DNA from: Herbiconiux sp.
GTDB lineage: Bacteria; Actinomycetota; Actinomycetes; Actinomycetales; Microbacteriaceae
Length of the DNA stretch: 64,000 bases
Direction of reading: 5' to 3'
NCBI RefSeq assembly: GCF_004297105.1
Contig: NZ_SCVE01000006.1
Span: 124,001-188,000 of the forward strand
In this document: one piece after another, positions 8,570 to 16,979 of the stretch
Layout: each line of letters starts with the position of its first letter
Numbering within the stretch: position 1 is the first letter of the stretch
Position numbers and translations under genes: made by a program
Notes under the pieces: generated by a model
What the model was told of the DNA's origin: nothing
Database searches by the model: none
Seen by the model: the letters and a program-made list of their open reading frames with translations, nothing else

Positions 8570-9895
8570 ATGACCGACAACGCGGCGAACTGGAAGTTCG
8601 AGACCAAGCAGATCCACACCGGCGCTCAGCCCGACCCCACCACGAACGCTCGGGCGACGCCGATCTACCAGACAACGTCGTACGTGTTCAACAGCGCCGA
8701 CCACGCGAAGAACCTCTTCGCCCTCGCCGAGTTCGGCAACATCTACACCCGCATCCACAACCCCACGCAGGACGTGGTGGAGCAGCGCGTCGCGGCGCTC
8801 GAGGGCGGGACAGCAGCGCTGCTGGTGGCCTCGGGCCAGGCGGCCGAGACCTTCGCCGTGCTGAACATCGCGCAGGCCGGCGACCACATCGTGTCGTCGT
8901 CGTCGATCTACGGCGGTACCTACAACCTCTTCAAGTACACCCTCGCCAAGCTCGGCATCGAGACCACCTTCGTCGAGAATCAGGACGACGCGGCCGAGTG
9001 GCAGCGCGCGGTGCGCCCGAACACCAAGCTCTTCTTCGCCGAGACCATCGGCAACCCGAAGATCAACATCCTCGACATCGAGCTCGTGTCGGGCGTTGCC
9101 CACGAGAACGGCGTGCCGCTGATCGTCGACAACACCATCGCCACCCCGTACCTCATCCGCCCCATCGAGCACGGCGCCGACATCGTGGTGCACTCCGCCA
9201 CCAAGTTCCTCGGCGGTCACGGCACGGTCATCGGCGGAATCATCGTCGACGGCGGGAAGTTCGAGTGGTCGAAGAACGTCGAGAAGTTCCCGGGCCTCAC
9301 CGAGCCCGACCCGTCGTACCACGGGGTGAGCTACACCGGAGCCCTCGGCGACCCCATCGCCTACGTCATCAAGGCGCGCGTGCAGCTCCTCCGCGACCTC
9401 GGGGCGGCGATCGCGCCGGCCAGCGCCTGGCAGCTCATCCAGGGCATCGAGACGCTGTCGCTGCGCGTCGAGCGTCACGTTCAGAACGCCCAGGAGATCG
9501 CGGAGTGGCTGGATGCCCACGACGACGTCGCCACGGTGTACTACGCGGGTCTCCCGTCGAGCCCGTGGTACGCGGCCGCCAACAAGTACGCCCCCAAGGG
9601 CGTCGGCGCCGTGCTGTCGTTCGAGCTCAAGGGCGGCGTCGATGCGGGGCGCACCTTCGTGGAGAGCCTCTCGGTCTTCAGCCACCTGGCGAACATCGGC
9701 GACGTGCGTTCGCTCGTCATCCACCCGGCGTCGACCACCCACTCGCAGCTCACCCCCGAGCAGCAGCTCACCACCGGTGTCACCCCCGGTCTCGTGCGGC
9801 TGTCGGTGGGCCTCGAGAACATCGACGACCTGAAGGCCGACCTGGAGCAGGGCCTCGCGGCGGCGCGGGAGACGGTGGCCTCCAACGCGGTCTAG
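8570..9895 (+). CDS. metY: O-acetylhomoserine sulfhydrylase / aminocarboxypropyltransferase
   Basis: PLP enzyme of the Cys/Met metabolism family, 441 residues, making homocysteine directly from O-acetylhomoserine and sulfide. K212 in VHSATKFLGGHG forms the Schiff base; YTRIHNPTQDVVEQRVAALEG and VDNTIATPYLIRP are typical of MetY and distinguish it from the shorter MetB. ATG 8570 is preceded by GAGGAAG. metX lies just downstream on the same strand and supplies the acetylated substrate. A strong hairpin follows the stop, so metY and metX may be separate transcripts. Confidence 0.95.
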   Translation: MTDNAANWKFETKQIHTGAQPDPTTNARATPIYQTTSYVFNSADHAKNLFALAEFGNIYTRIHNPTQDVVEQRVAALEGGTAALLVASGQAAETFAVLNIAQAGDHIVSSSSIYGGTYNLFKYTLAKLGIETTFVENQDDAAEWQRAVRPNTKLFFAETIGNPKINILDIELVSGVAHENGVPLIVDNTIATPYLIRPIEHGADIVVHSATKFLGGHGTVIGGIIVDGGKFEWSKNVEKFPGLTEPDPSYHGVSYTGALGDPIAYVIKARVQLLRDLGAAIAPASAWQLIQGIETLSLRVERHVQNAQEIAEWLDAHDDVATVYYAGLPSSPWYAAANKYAPKGVGAVLSFELKGGVDAGRTFVESLSVFSHLANIGDVRSLVIHPASTTHSQLTPEQQLTTGVTPGLVRLSVGLENIDDLKADLEQGLAAARETVASNAV

Positions 9896-9904
9896 TCCCC
9901 CCTT

Positions 9905-9960
9905 CGAGACGTCAGAATCCGTTCCAAGACTCACGTTTTGGGACGGATTTTGACGTCTCG
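9905..9960 (+). terminator. 23-bp hairpin after metY
   Basis: Arms 9905-9927 and 9938-9960 pair along their whole length around a ten-base loop. In plus-strand RNA 21 pairs are Watson-Crick and two (15th G with U, 23rd U with G by last digits) are wobbles; in minus-strand RNA these two would be A-C clashes. No run of U follows. It begins nine bases after the metY stop, so it probably ends or stabilises the metY transcript. Confidence 0.7.
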
Positions 9961-10030
9961 CGGTTGATGCGCGCTCCGGGGGCGTAACAAACAGATGCCC
10001 GGGCCCCGACTCGGCCAGGATTGAGGTCTC

Positions 10031-11236
10031 ATGGATTGGCAGACGAACGAGGACACGGTCCCCTCCGGTTTCATCACCGAGGCTCAGATCCGCTCGGTGC
10101 TGGGCAAGCCGCCGGCATCGGGCGCCTGGCGCGAAGGCGACCCCGTCGCGCGGCGACGGTTCGCCGAGATCGGCGACTTCACCTTCGCGAGCGGTGAGAC
10201 CGTGCCCCGCGCGCGCATCGCCTACGAAACCTATGGCGAGCTCTCCCCCGGCCGGGACAATGCGATCCTGGTGTTCCACGCCCTCACGGGCGACGCGAAC
10301 CTCAACCATCCCGCCGAGCCCGGCCAGCCGACCGACGGATGGTGGCCCGGCCTGGTCGGGCCGGGGCTCCCCATCGACACCGACCGCTGGTTCGTCGTGG
10401 CCCCGAACATGCTGGGCGGGTGTCAGGGCAGCACAGGGCCCTCATCCATCGCCCCGGACGGCGCGGAGTGGGGTGCCCGCTTCCCGTTCACCACGATCGG
10501 CGACCAGGTGCGCGCCCATCACGCCCTCGCCGAAGAGCTCGGCATCGATCGCTGGTACGCCGTGGTCGGCGGATCGATGGGCGGCATGCAGGTGCTCGAA
10601 TGGGCGGTGCAGTATCCCGGCGAGACCGAGCGCATCGCGGTGATCGCCGCGCCCGCGATCAGCTCGGCCGATCAGATCGCGCTCAACTCGGTTCAGATCC
10701 AGGCCATCCGGGCCGACCCGGCCTTCCACGGTGGCGACTACTACGACGCGCCCGATGGCGAGGGCCCGCACCAGGGGCTCGCCCTCGCCCGCCGCATGGC
10801 GCTGCTCAACTACCGCAGCCCGTCGGAGCTCAACGACCGATTCCAGCGCAGCTGGCAGAGCGGCCTCGACCCCCTCGGCGGCGGCGGACGCTTCGCCGTG
10901 GAGTCGTACCTCGATTTCCACGGCAACAAGTTCACCCGGCGCTTCGACGCCAACACCTACATCACGCTCGTGGAGGCGATGAGTTCGCACGATCTCGGCC
11001 GCGGGCGAGCCGGAGTGGTGGCCGCACTGCAGTCGGTCACCGCGAAGGCCCTCGTGCTGGGCATCGACAGCGACCGGCTCTTCCCGGTGGCCGACCAGGA
11101 GTTGATCGCCGAGCACCTGCCGGGCAACATCGACGGCGACCGACCCGTGGTGATCGCGTCGAAGTTCGGCCACGACGGGTTCCTCATCGAATTCGACATC
11201 GTGGGCCGCGAGATCTCGCGGCTTCTCGCCACCTGA
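10031..11236 (+). CDS. metX: Homoserine O-acetyltransferase
   Basis: An alpha/beta-hydrolase-fold acyltransferase of 401 residues that acetylates homoserine with acetyl-CoA in methionine synthesis. The nucleophile S182 lies in GGSMGGMQ, the acid in LGIDSDRLFP and the histidine in KFGHDGFL. ALTGDANL and NMLGGCQGSTGP are oxyanion and family motifs of MetX. ATG 10031 has GAGG four bases upstream. It follows metY on the same strand, separated by the hairpin at 9905-9960, and completes the direct sulfhydrylation route. Confidence 0.95.
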   Translation: MDWQTNEDTVPSGFITEAQIRSVLGKPPASGAWREGDPVARRRFAEIGDFTFASGETVPRARIAYETYGELSPGRDNAILVFHALTGDANLNHPAEPGQPTDGWWPGLVGPGLPIDTDRWFVVAPNMLGGCQGSTGPSSIAPDGAEWGARFPFTTIGDQVRAHHALAEELGIDRWYAVVGGSMGGMQVLEWAVQYPGETERIAVIAAPAISSADQIALNSVQIQAIRADPAFHGGDYYDAPDGEGPHQGLALARRMALLNYRSPSELNDRFQRSWQSGLDPLGGGGRFAVESYLDFHGNKFTRRFDANTYITLVEAMSSHDLGRGRAGVVAALQSVTAKALVLGIDSDRLFPVADQELIAEHLPGNIDGDRPVVIASKFGHDGFLIEFDIVGREISRLLAT

Positions 11237-11268
11237 GGCGCATCCGTAGCGGCGCCGAACGTAAAAGC

Positions 11269-11303
11269 GGCCGGGAAGTCGCCTTGCCAACGACTCCCCG
11301 GCC
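11269..11303 (+). terminator. Hairpin after metX
   Basis: Thirteen-base arms at 11269-11281 and 11291-11303 enclose a nine-base loop, with one mismatch (A against C) in plus-strand RNA. It lies between metX and the two-component genes. A second small hairpin (CTGGAT/ATCCAG) follows at 11312-11328. No clear U-run follows, so a terminator role is likely rather than certain. Confidence 0.5.
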
Positions 11304-11403
11304 AATTCCCCCCTGGATCTGAATCCAGATTACCGACACCTGTCGACTTGCACTCGCCCCAATTCGAGGGACAACGGCGAGCTCCGCGCCCGCACCCCGC
11401 CTG

Positions 11404-11416
11404 TATGCTTCGAGAT
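11404..11416 (+). promoter_or_regulatory. Leaderless promoter of the two-component operon
   Basis: TATGCT at 11404-11409 is followed by seven bases and then GTG 11417. In actinobacteria this spacing puts the first transcribed base at or next to the start codon. It is the reason for preferring GTG 11417 over ATG 11405, which would overlap the box. Confidence 0.5.
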
Positions 11417-12580
11417 GTGCCGCGCACCGCCCGCGAACGACGCAAGCTCCTCACTCGCACGAGCCGCAATCTCGGCATGCTGTTCACCGCCTCGGCACTC
11501 GTGAGCCTGGTGGTTCCGAACATCGGATCCCTGCAGGTCATCCTCCCCGGAGTGCTCCTCATGGCGTTCACGGGCGCCTCCTTCTACGTGGTGGGGAACG
11601 CACGCTCCCCCATCTGGCCGGCCATCACGTATCTCGTGAGCCTCGCGGCCCTGGGGAGCTTTCTCCTCCCCGGAGTGGCGGTATCCGACATCCCCACCAC
11701 GACCGCGATCACCTTCTTCGCCTCCACCGCCATCCCCTCGCTGATCGCCTCGATCGCCGCGAGCTCCCGGCTGCTGTGGCTCGTGCTGCCCGCTTACATC
11801 CCCGTCGTGACCCTCGCCACCGCCGCCACCTGGGCGAGCGGCCGCGCCGCCTTCGTGATCGCGTCGATCGTGGTGGGGTGGGTGTGCCTCTTCGTCACCG
11901 CCACCTGGCTGTCGGCAAGCCTCCGCCGCGCCTTCGCCGGAATGAGCCGGCTGGGCCGCGCCCACGCCCTCGAGCGCCAGGCGAGCGAGATCGAGGCGCA
12001 GCGCCGGCAGGGCGCCCGACTGCTGCACGACACGGTGCTCGCCACACTCACGCTCCTCGCCCACTCCGGCATCGGCGTGAATCCGGATGCCCTGCGCAAC
12101 CAGGCGGGCGAAGACGCGCGCCTGCTCCGCCAGCTGCGTCTCGGCGGCACCCCCATGCCCCGGTCGTCAGGCGGCTACACGCTCGAGCCGGTCGAGACGA
12201 GCGACCTCGGCCACACCCTCGAATCGGTGAAGCAGCGCTTCGGCAGGATGGGGCTGCAGGTCGCCTGGCACGGCAGTGGCCAGATCCTGCTGCCGAGCCA
12301 TGTGCTCGATGCCTTCCTGCTCTCGCTCTCCGAGTGCCTCGAGAACGTGCGCCGGCACGCGGAGGTGGGCTCCGCCGACGTCACGATCACCGAAGACGAC
12401 CTGACCGTGCGCGCCATGGTGACGGATGCGGGCATCGGCTTCGATCTCGACTCCGTCGACGTCGGCCGTCTCGGCATCGCCGAATCCGTGATGGCACGCA
12501 TCCGCGACGTCGGGGGCAAGGTGCGGCTCTTCTCCTCACCGGGATCCGGAACCACGGTCGTGCTGGAGGTGCCGAAATGA
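11417..12580 (+). CDS. Sensor histidine kinase (NarL-partner type)
   Basis: A 387-residue membrane kinase. About six hydrophobic segments fill roughly residues 20-175, then a basic linker leads to RLLHDTVLATL, where H204 is the likely phosphorylated residue, as in actinobacterial kinases that pair with LuxR-type regulators. ECLENVRRHA is the N box and TDAGIGF the G1 box of a HATPase_c domain. There is no large extracellular sensor domain, so the signal is probably sensed in the membrane. The start was chosen from the -10 box. The last codons overlap the next gene as ATGA. Confidence 0.88.
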   Translation: MPRTARERRKLLTRTSRNLGMLFTASALVSLVVPNIGSLQVILPGVLLMAFTGASFYVVGNARSPIWPAITYLVSLAALGSFLLPGVAVSDIPTTTAITFFASTAIPSLIASIAASSRLLWLVLPAYIPVVTLATAATWASGRAAFVIASIVVGWVCLFVTATWLSASLRRAFAGMSRLGRAHALERQASEIEAQRRQGARLLHDTVLATLTLLAHSGIGVNPDALRNQAGEDARLLRQLRLGGTPMPRSSGGYTLEPVETSDLGHTLESVKQRFGRMGLQVAWHGSGQILLPSHVLDAFLLSLSECLENVRRHAEVGSADVTITEDDLTVRAMVTDAGIGFDLDSVDVGRLGIAESVMARIRDVGGKVRLFSSPGSGTTVVLEVPK

Positions 12581-13842
12581 GCGAGCACCCCCGCGACCGC
12601 ACACGGCTTCGCGAACCATCCGACGGCATGCTCACCCAGCTCATCCGCGCCCGGCGCATCGGTCCGCGCGCGGTCGACGAGGTGCGCCAGAACATCGCCC
12701 GCGACTCGCGCCTCGGCATCGGCTACCTCGGCATCGGAGCGGTGATCGTGGGCGTGCTGCTGATCGGCCGCGGGCTCGTGTCGTTCGGCTGGACCTGGCA
12801 GTACAACGACCAGCGGGTGATCTCGGCCGCCGCCTGGGTGCTCGTGATCGCGGCCTTCGCCCTCGCCGTGCTGGTGGCCAGGCGTCACCGCGGCAGCCTC
12901 CCGGGGTGGGCCTTCGCGACGGTGCTCGGTGCCGATGCCGTCGCCCTGACCCTCGACCAGGCCGCCACCTGGCTCGCCGCCGACACCGCCAGCTACCTCA
13001 CGGTGGGCGTGGGCATCGGCGCGACACTGCTCGCCTGCGTCACCTTCCGGCCCGTGTCGAACACCGTGATCGCCGTGATCGTGCTCACGAGCGCCATTCT
13101 CGCCGCCCTCATCGCCAGCGAGGGCTCGACGCCAGGCAGCCTGTCGGTCGGCATCGCCCAGCTCGTGCTCTCGGTCGTGCCCACCCTCGCCGGGGTGATC
13201 GTGGTGCGCTCCTTCGGCGAGCTGGTGCAGCGCGAGCTCGACCGCACCGTGGCCGAGAGCACCATCGGGGCACCCCGTTACGGCATCGGCCTGCTCGCCT
13301 CCACCGAACTGGCCCGGCTCGACCTCGCCGCTGAGGAGCTCCTGCAGGATGTGCACACCGGCCGCGTCGACCTGCCGCTCGACCGCGACCTGTCGGCCAC
13401 CGCATCCGGGCTCGCCACCGATCTGCGGCGCATGCTGATCGCCGGCAGACGCGAGACCTGGCTGCACCACGCCGTCACCGAGTCGGCCTACCTCAGCGCC
13501 GTGGTCACCCTCACCGACCCCGACGGTCTCGCGGGGTATCTCGCTCCGGTGCAGCGCGACGGGCTGCTCTCGGCCATCTGGCTCATCGTCGACGAATCAG
13601 GTCGGGTCAATCCGCTCATCGAGGTGTCGATCGGTCGGCCGAGTTCCGCGAACGGCGGCGGACCTGACGATAGAATGGTGCTCCCGATAGCCGTTTCGAT
13701 TGCAGGCGTCACTCGCCGGCGGATCGAACCGGCCGTCTGGTCGGCACTGTCGCGGGTAGGGCAGTACTCGGTGGATGCCAGAACTGGCTCTCTGCGGGTC
13801 GGTGTCGACGCCCACGTTGTCGTCCCGGATGCCTCGCGCTGA
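12577..13842 (+). CDS. Membrane protein embedded in two-component operon, unrecognised
   Basis: A 421-residue protein I do not recognise. A basic N-terminus (residues 1-45) is followed by about six hydrophobic segments to roughly residue 210, then a soluble region of about 200 residues. The membrane half resembles the companion kinase in layout, but there is no H box, N box or ATP-binding glycine motif; the HH in ETWLHHAV is not in an H-box context. It overlaps the kinase stop by four bases and the regulator gene follows 24 bases on, so the three form one unit. It may be a catalytically dead kinase relative or a co-sensor; this is inference. Confidence 0.75.
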   Translation: MSEHPRDRTRLREPSDGMLTQLIRARRIGPRAVDEVRQNIARDSRLGIGYLGIGAVIVGVLLIGRGLVSFGWTWQYNDQRVISAAAWVLVIAAFALAVLVARRHRGSLPGWAFATVLGADAVALTLDQAATWLAADTASYLTVGVGIGATLLACVTFRPVSNTVIAVIVLTSAILAALIASEGSTPGSLSVGIAQLVLSVVPTLAGVIVVRSFGELVQRELDRTVAESTIGAPRYGIGLLASTELARLDLAAEELLQDVHTGRVDLPLDRDLSATASGLATDLRRMLIAGRRETWLHHAVTESAYLSAVVTLTDPDGLAGYLAPVQRDGLLSAIWLIVDESGRVNPLIEVSIGRPSSANGGGPDDRMVLPIAVSIAGVTRRRIEPAVWSALSRVGQYSVDARTGSLRVGVDAHVVVPDASR

Positions 13843-13866
13843 CGGGAAGAACTTAGGAGCTCCTCT

Positions 13867-14574
13867 GTGACCATCACGCGCGATCCGATCCGTCTGGCCA
13901 TCGTCGACGATCACCGCATGCTGTTGGGAGCCCTCACCGAGTGGATCCGCGGCGCCGCCGACGACATCAGCATGGTGGCCGCCGTCACCACCTGGCCGGA
14001 ACTGCTCACCCATCCCGAGTTCCCCGTCGATGTCGTGCTGCTCGACCTCGACCTCAAAGACAACCTCCCCGTCTCCGTGAAGCTGCGCGCGCTCAAGTCG
14101 GCGGGCGTGAAGACGGTGCTCATGAGCACCTACTCCGAGCCCGTCGTGGTGCGCGAGGCCATCGCGGCCGGTGCGCTCGGCTACCTCGTGAAGAGCGAGG
14201 AGGCCGACATGATCGTGGAGGCCATCCGCGCCGCCGCCGTGGGAGACAGCTTCATCTCCACCGAGCTCGACCTCGCCCTGGCGGCCGACGACCTCGAGTC
14301 GGCCCCCCGGCTCTCCGCCCAGGAGCGCCGCGTGATGGCGCTCTACGGGGGCGGCGAGCCGGTGAAGCAGGTGGCGAAGGCCCTCGACATCTCCGAGGAG
14401 ACGGCGAAGTCGTATCTCAAGCGCATCCGTGAGAAGTACCGCCTGGTGGGCATCGATGTCGGCACCAAGGTGGCGCTGCGCAAGCGCGCGATCCAAGACG
14501 GACTGCTCCCGCGTGATGAGTACCTGGCGAACCAGACGGCCGACGACTTCGAAGACGACGTGCTGCCGAGCTGA
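13867..14574 (+). CDS. LuxR/NarL-type response regulator
   Basis: A 235-residue regulator. The receiver domain (about 7-125) has the acidic pair D14-D15, phospho-acceptor D60 in VVLLDLDL and K109 in YLVKSE. The C-terminal helix-turn-helix (about 150-212) reads LSAQERRVMALYGGG and ISEETAKSYLKRIREKY, a slightly unusual LuxR type in which the common TV of the recognition helix is TA. GTG 13867 follows GGAG with good spacing. It is the output of the operon that starts with the kinase at 11417; target genes are not visible here. Confidence 0.92.
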   Translation: MTITRDPIRLAIVDDHRMLLGALTEWIRGAADDISMVAAVTTWPELLTHPEFPVDVVLLDLDLKDNLPVSVKLRALKSAGVKTVLMSTYSEPVVVREAIAAGALGYLVKSEEADMIVEAIRAAAVGDSFISTELDLALAADDLESAPRLSAQERRVMALYGGGEPVKQVAKALDISEETAKSYLKRIREKYRLVGIDVGTKVALRKRAIQDGLLPRDEYLANQTADDFEDDVLPS

Positions 14575-14586
14575 CGCTCGCGCCCC

Positions 14587-14913
14587 CTATTCGCCGCGTT
14601 CGCCGAGCGCCTTTTCGAGCCGCTCCACCTTGCCGGTGAGTTCACCCGAGTGCCCGGGCCGGATGTCGGCCTTCAACACGAGCGAGACACGCGGCCCGTA
14701 GGCCTGCACGGCCTCGGTGGCTCGCTTGACGACGTCGAACACCTCGTCCCACTCCCCCTCGATGGTGGTGAACATCGAGTCGGTGGAGTTCGGGAGACCT
14801 GATGACCGCACCACCTCGACGGCGGCGGCTACGGCGTGATGGAGGCTCGCGCCATCCGGATCACCCTGCTCAGGAGACCCCCCGGAAGGCGCCACGGAAA
14901 AGGCCACGAGCAT
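14587..14913 (-). CDS. Thiamine-binding (MTH1187/YkoF-like, DUF77) protein
   Basis: A 108-residue ferredoxin-like protein. The sequence from GEWDEVFDVVKRATEAV to VSLVLKADIRPG matches the MTH1187/DUF77 family, and SVAPSGG near the start is the matching first strand. Members bind thiamine or hydroxymethylpyrimidine, mostly without an enzymatic role. Its start overlaps the end of the upstream GT87-like gene by 44 bases in another frame, so the two are probably co-translated. No thiamine-synthesis gene is near. Confidence 0.78.
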   Translation of the reverse strand: MLVAFSVAPSGGSPEQGDPDGASLHHAVAAAVEVVRSSGLPNSTDSMFTTIEGEWDEVFDVVKRATEAVQAYGPRVSLVLKADIRPGHSGELTGKVERLEKALGERGE

Positions 14914-16144
14914 CGCTGTCCACCTCTCTCGATGTCTTCCTACTCTGCCACAGCATCACGATGGCGATGCCGAGCAGGCACACGGTGAGCAGGTTGCGGA
15001 GGGTGAGCACACCGAGCATCACGGGGTCGAGCCCGAGCACCCAGTCGTACGCGATCGGGTAGATGATCTGGGTGAGCGCCCCCATCACGAACGCGATCAT
15101 GGCGGGCAGGAAGAACCGGCGGCCCTGCGTCACGATCCCGAGGATGATCGGGGCCGAGAGCCACACCATGAACTGCGGCGACCCCACCTTGTTGAACACC
15201 ATCAGCACGGTCACCATCGCGAGCGCCAACGGGGGCAGCACCACGGTGGACGCCGCACCCGTGCGCACCACGAAGAACGCCAGCACCAGGATGGCCGCGA
15301 CGGCCACCACGAGAAGCGGAGTCATGAGCGTGGCCGCGAGGTCGCTGCCGGGACCCGTGACCTGGAAGGTGAGGATGTCGGTGGAGTAGTACACCCGGGT
15401 TCGGTCGCCGAAGAAGGCGAGCCACATCCAGATGGTGGAGATCGGGGCCTCCACCTGCATGCCGCGGCCGGTCTGCTCGGTCACGAAGCTGAACGCGTTG
15501 AGACCGGCGCCAAAGGCCAGGGCCCCGAGGGCGACGCCGACGAGCGTGACCACGGCGCCGAGCGCGAAGCGCATCCGGCGGCGGATGGCGATGAACGCCG
15601 CGGCGATGAGCGCGGCCGGCCACACCTTCACCCAGGTGGCCAGGCCGAGCAGCACGCCAGCGACGACCGGGCGGTTGCTGATGACGAGCAGTCCACCGAT
15701 CACGAGGTCGACCGTGAAGATGTCGATGCGGCCCACGGCGACGGGGCCGATCAGCAGCAGGAAGGCCAGCCACCACCAGGCGGCGATCAGTCGCAGCTCG
15801 TTGCCCGCGGTGCCGGGCCGGTTGCGGGTGATCAGATAGGCGAAGACCGCAGCGTTCGCGATGGTGACCATGATCATCCAGCCCACGCCGTAGAGGCCGG
15901 GGCCGAGCACGAGCGAGGCGAGCATCGGCAGGAACGCGAGGATGGGGTACACCCAGGGCCCGTCGATGCCGAGCCGGTAGCCGTCGAGCGACTGCTGCAC
16001 CCAGGGGAGATAGACGTTCGTGACGTCACCGAAGGGGAGATTGGGGTGGTTCAGTCCGATCCAGCCCAGCCAGAGGTGGGTCAGAAGGAAAGCGCACCAG
16101 AGAACGACGGGCATGGCACCCAGTCGTCGCACGCGTGTCAGCAC
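14870..16144 (-). CDS. GT87-like polyprenol-phosphate mannosyltransferase (DUF2029)
   Basis: A multi-spanning membrane protein of about 424 residues with 10-11 hydrophobic segments. FGDVTNVYLPWVQQ after the first segment and LGLATWVKVWPAALI match actinobacterial GT87/DUF2029 proteins (PimE-like), GT-C enzymes that move mannose from polyprenol phosphate to lipoglycans outside the membrane. The acidic pair usual in the first loop is only partly present (GDVT). I set the start at GTG 16144 because TAGGAT lies seven bases upstream; ATG 16153 would overlap that box. Acceptor unknown. Confidence 0.72.
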   Translation of the reverse strand: MLTRVRRLGAMPVVLWCAFLLTHLWLGWIGLNHPNLPFGDVTNVYLPWVQQSLDGYRLGIDGPWVYPILAFLPMLASLVLGPGLYGVGWMIMVTIANAAVFAYLITRNRPGTAGNELRLIAAWWWLAFLLLIGPVAVGRIDIFTVDLVIGGLLVISNRPVVAGVLLGLATWVKVWPAALIAAAFIAIRRRMRFALGAVVTLVGVALGALAFGAGLNAFSFVTEQTGRGMQVEAPISTIWMWLAFFGDRTRVYYSTDILTFQVTGPGSDLAATLMTPLLVVAVAAILVLAFFVVRTGAASTVVLPPLALAMVTVLMVFNKVGSPQFMVWLSAPIILGIVTQGRRFFLPAMIAFVMGALTQIIYPIAYDWVLGLDPVMLGVLTLRNLLTVCLLGIAIVMLWQSRKTSREVDSDARGLFRGAFRGVS

Positions 16145-16288
16145 GACGGCCATCCTATGGGGAGCTGTCTGAATGCGCGGTGACCCCGGGCCGCGGAGGC
16201 CGAGACCCAGGTGTCACTCCGCCCGCTCTCAGCCCTTGGCCGGTTTCACTTGATGTACTTGGACGTCCCTTCGATCCGGAAGCCCTGC

Positions 16289-16975
16289 GTGTACAGAACT
16301 GTCAAGATCACGGTCGCCCTGCTGGCCGGCGTCGCCGCCATCGGTGCCGTGGCCGTCGTGGCCGTTCCGATCGTGGCGCGCAGCGTGAACCTCGATCCGA
16401 GCGCGCTCGTGCAGCAGGTGGTTCCCACCGTCTTCGCCGCTCCGGAGGCCACCGCCTCGGCCACAGGATCGGACACCACGAACTGGACGCTCGACCCGTC
16501 GTCGACGGTCGCCTATCGCACCGACCTCGCCGGCCGCATCACCGTGAGCGGCAGCACGAACCAGGTGTCGGGTGCCATCGCGCTGAGCGACGACCGGGTC
16601 ACGGATGCCGAGTTCATGCTCGACCTCGCCACGCTCTCGAGCGGCGACGGGGTGCGTGACTCCCTCCTGCAGGCACTCGTGGCCGCCACCGGGGAGAACA
16701 CCACGGCCTCGTTCGTGCTCACGCAGCCCGTGGCCCTCGGCGAGGCCGGAAGCACCGTCACGGTGCCGGTGGTGGGCGTGCTCACCCTGCGCGGCATCAG
16801 CAATCAGGTCGATGCGGATGCGCAGCTCTCGTTCGGCGGAGGCACCGGCACGATGTCGGCGACCATTCCGGTCGACCTCGCGTCGTACGGCATCTCCCTC
16901 GCCGACCTCGGGGTGCCCGGCGACACGGGGGTCGCGTACATCGACGTCGACCTGGTGGCCACGCCGTCCGACTGA
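16289..16975 (+). CDS. YceI-family protein with N-terminal membrane anchor
   Basis: About 228 residues. A hydrophobic segment (residues 5-30) is followed by an Ala/Thr-rich spacer and a YceI-like lipocalin barrel from WTLDPSSTVAYRTD to the end. YceI proteins bind polyprenoids or other lipids in the cell envelope. GTG 16289 is my choice because the signal-anchor then starts properly and GGAAG lies seven bases upstream; in-frame starts further left would add an unlikely cytoplasmic tail. The gene converges with nnrD, leaving only four bases between stops. Confidence 0.78.
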   Translation: MYRTVKITVALLAGVAAIGAVAVVAVPIVARSVNLDPSALVQQVVPTVFAAPEATASATGSDTTNWTLDPSSTVAYRTDLAGRITVSGSTNQVSGAIALSDDRVTDAEFMLDLATLSSGDGVRDSLLQALVAATGENTTASFVLTQPVALGEAGSTVTVPVVGVLTLRGISNQVDADAQLSFGGGTGTMSATIPVDLASYGISLADLGVPGDTGVAYIDVDLVATPSD

Positions 16976-16979
16976 GCGG

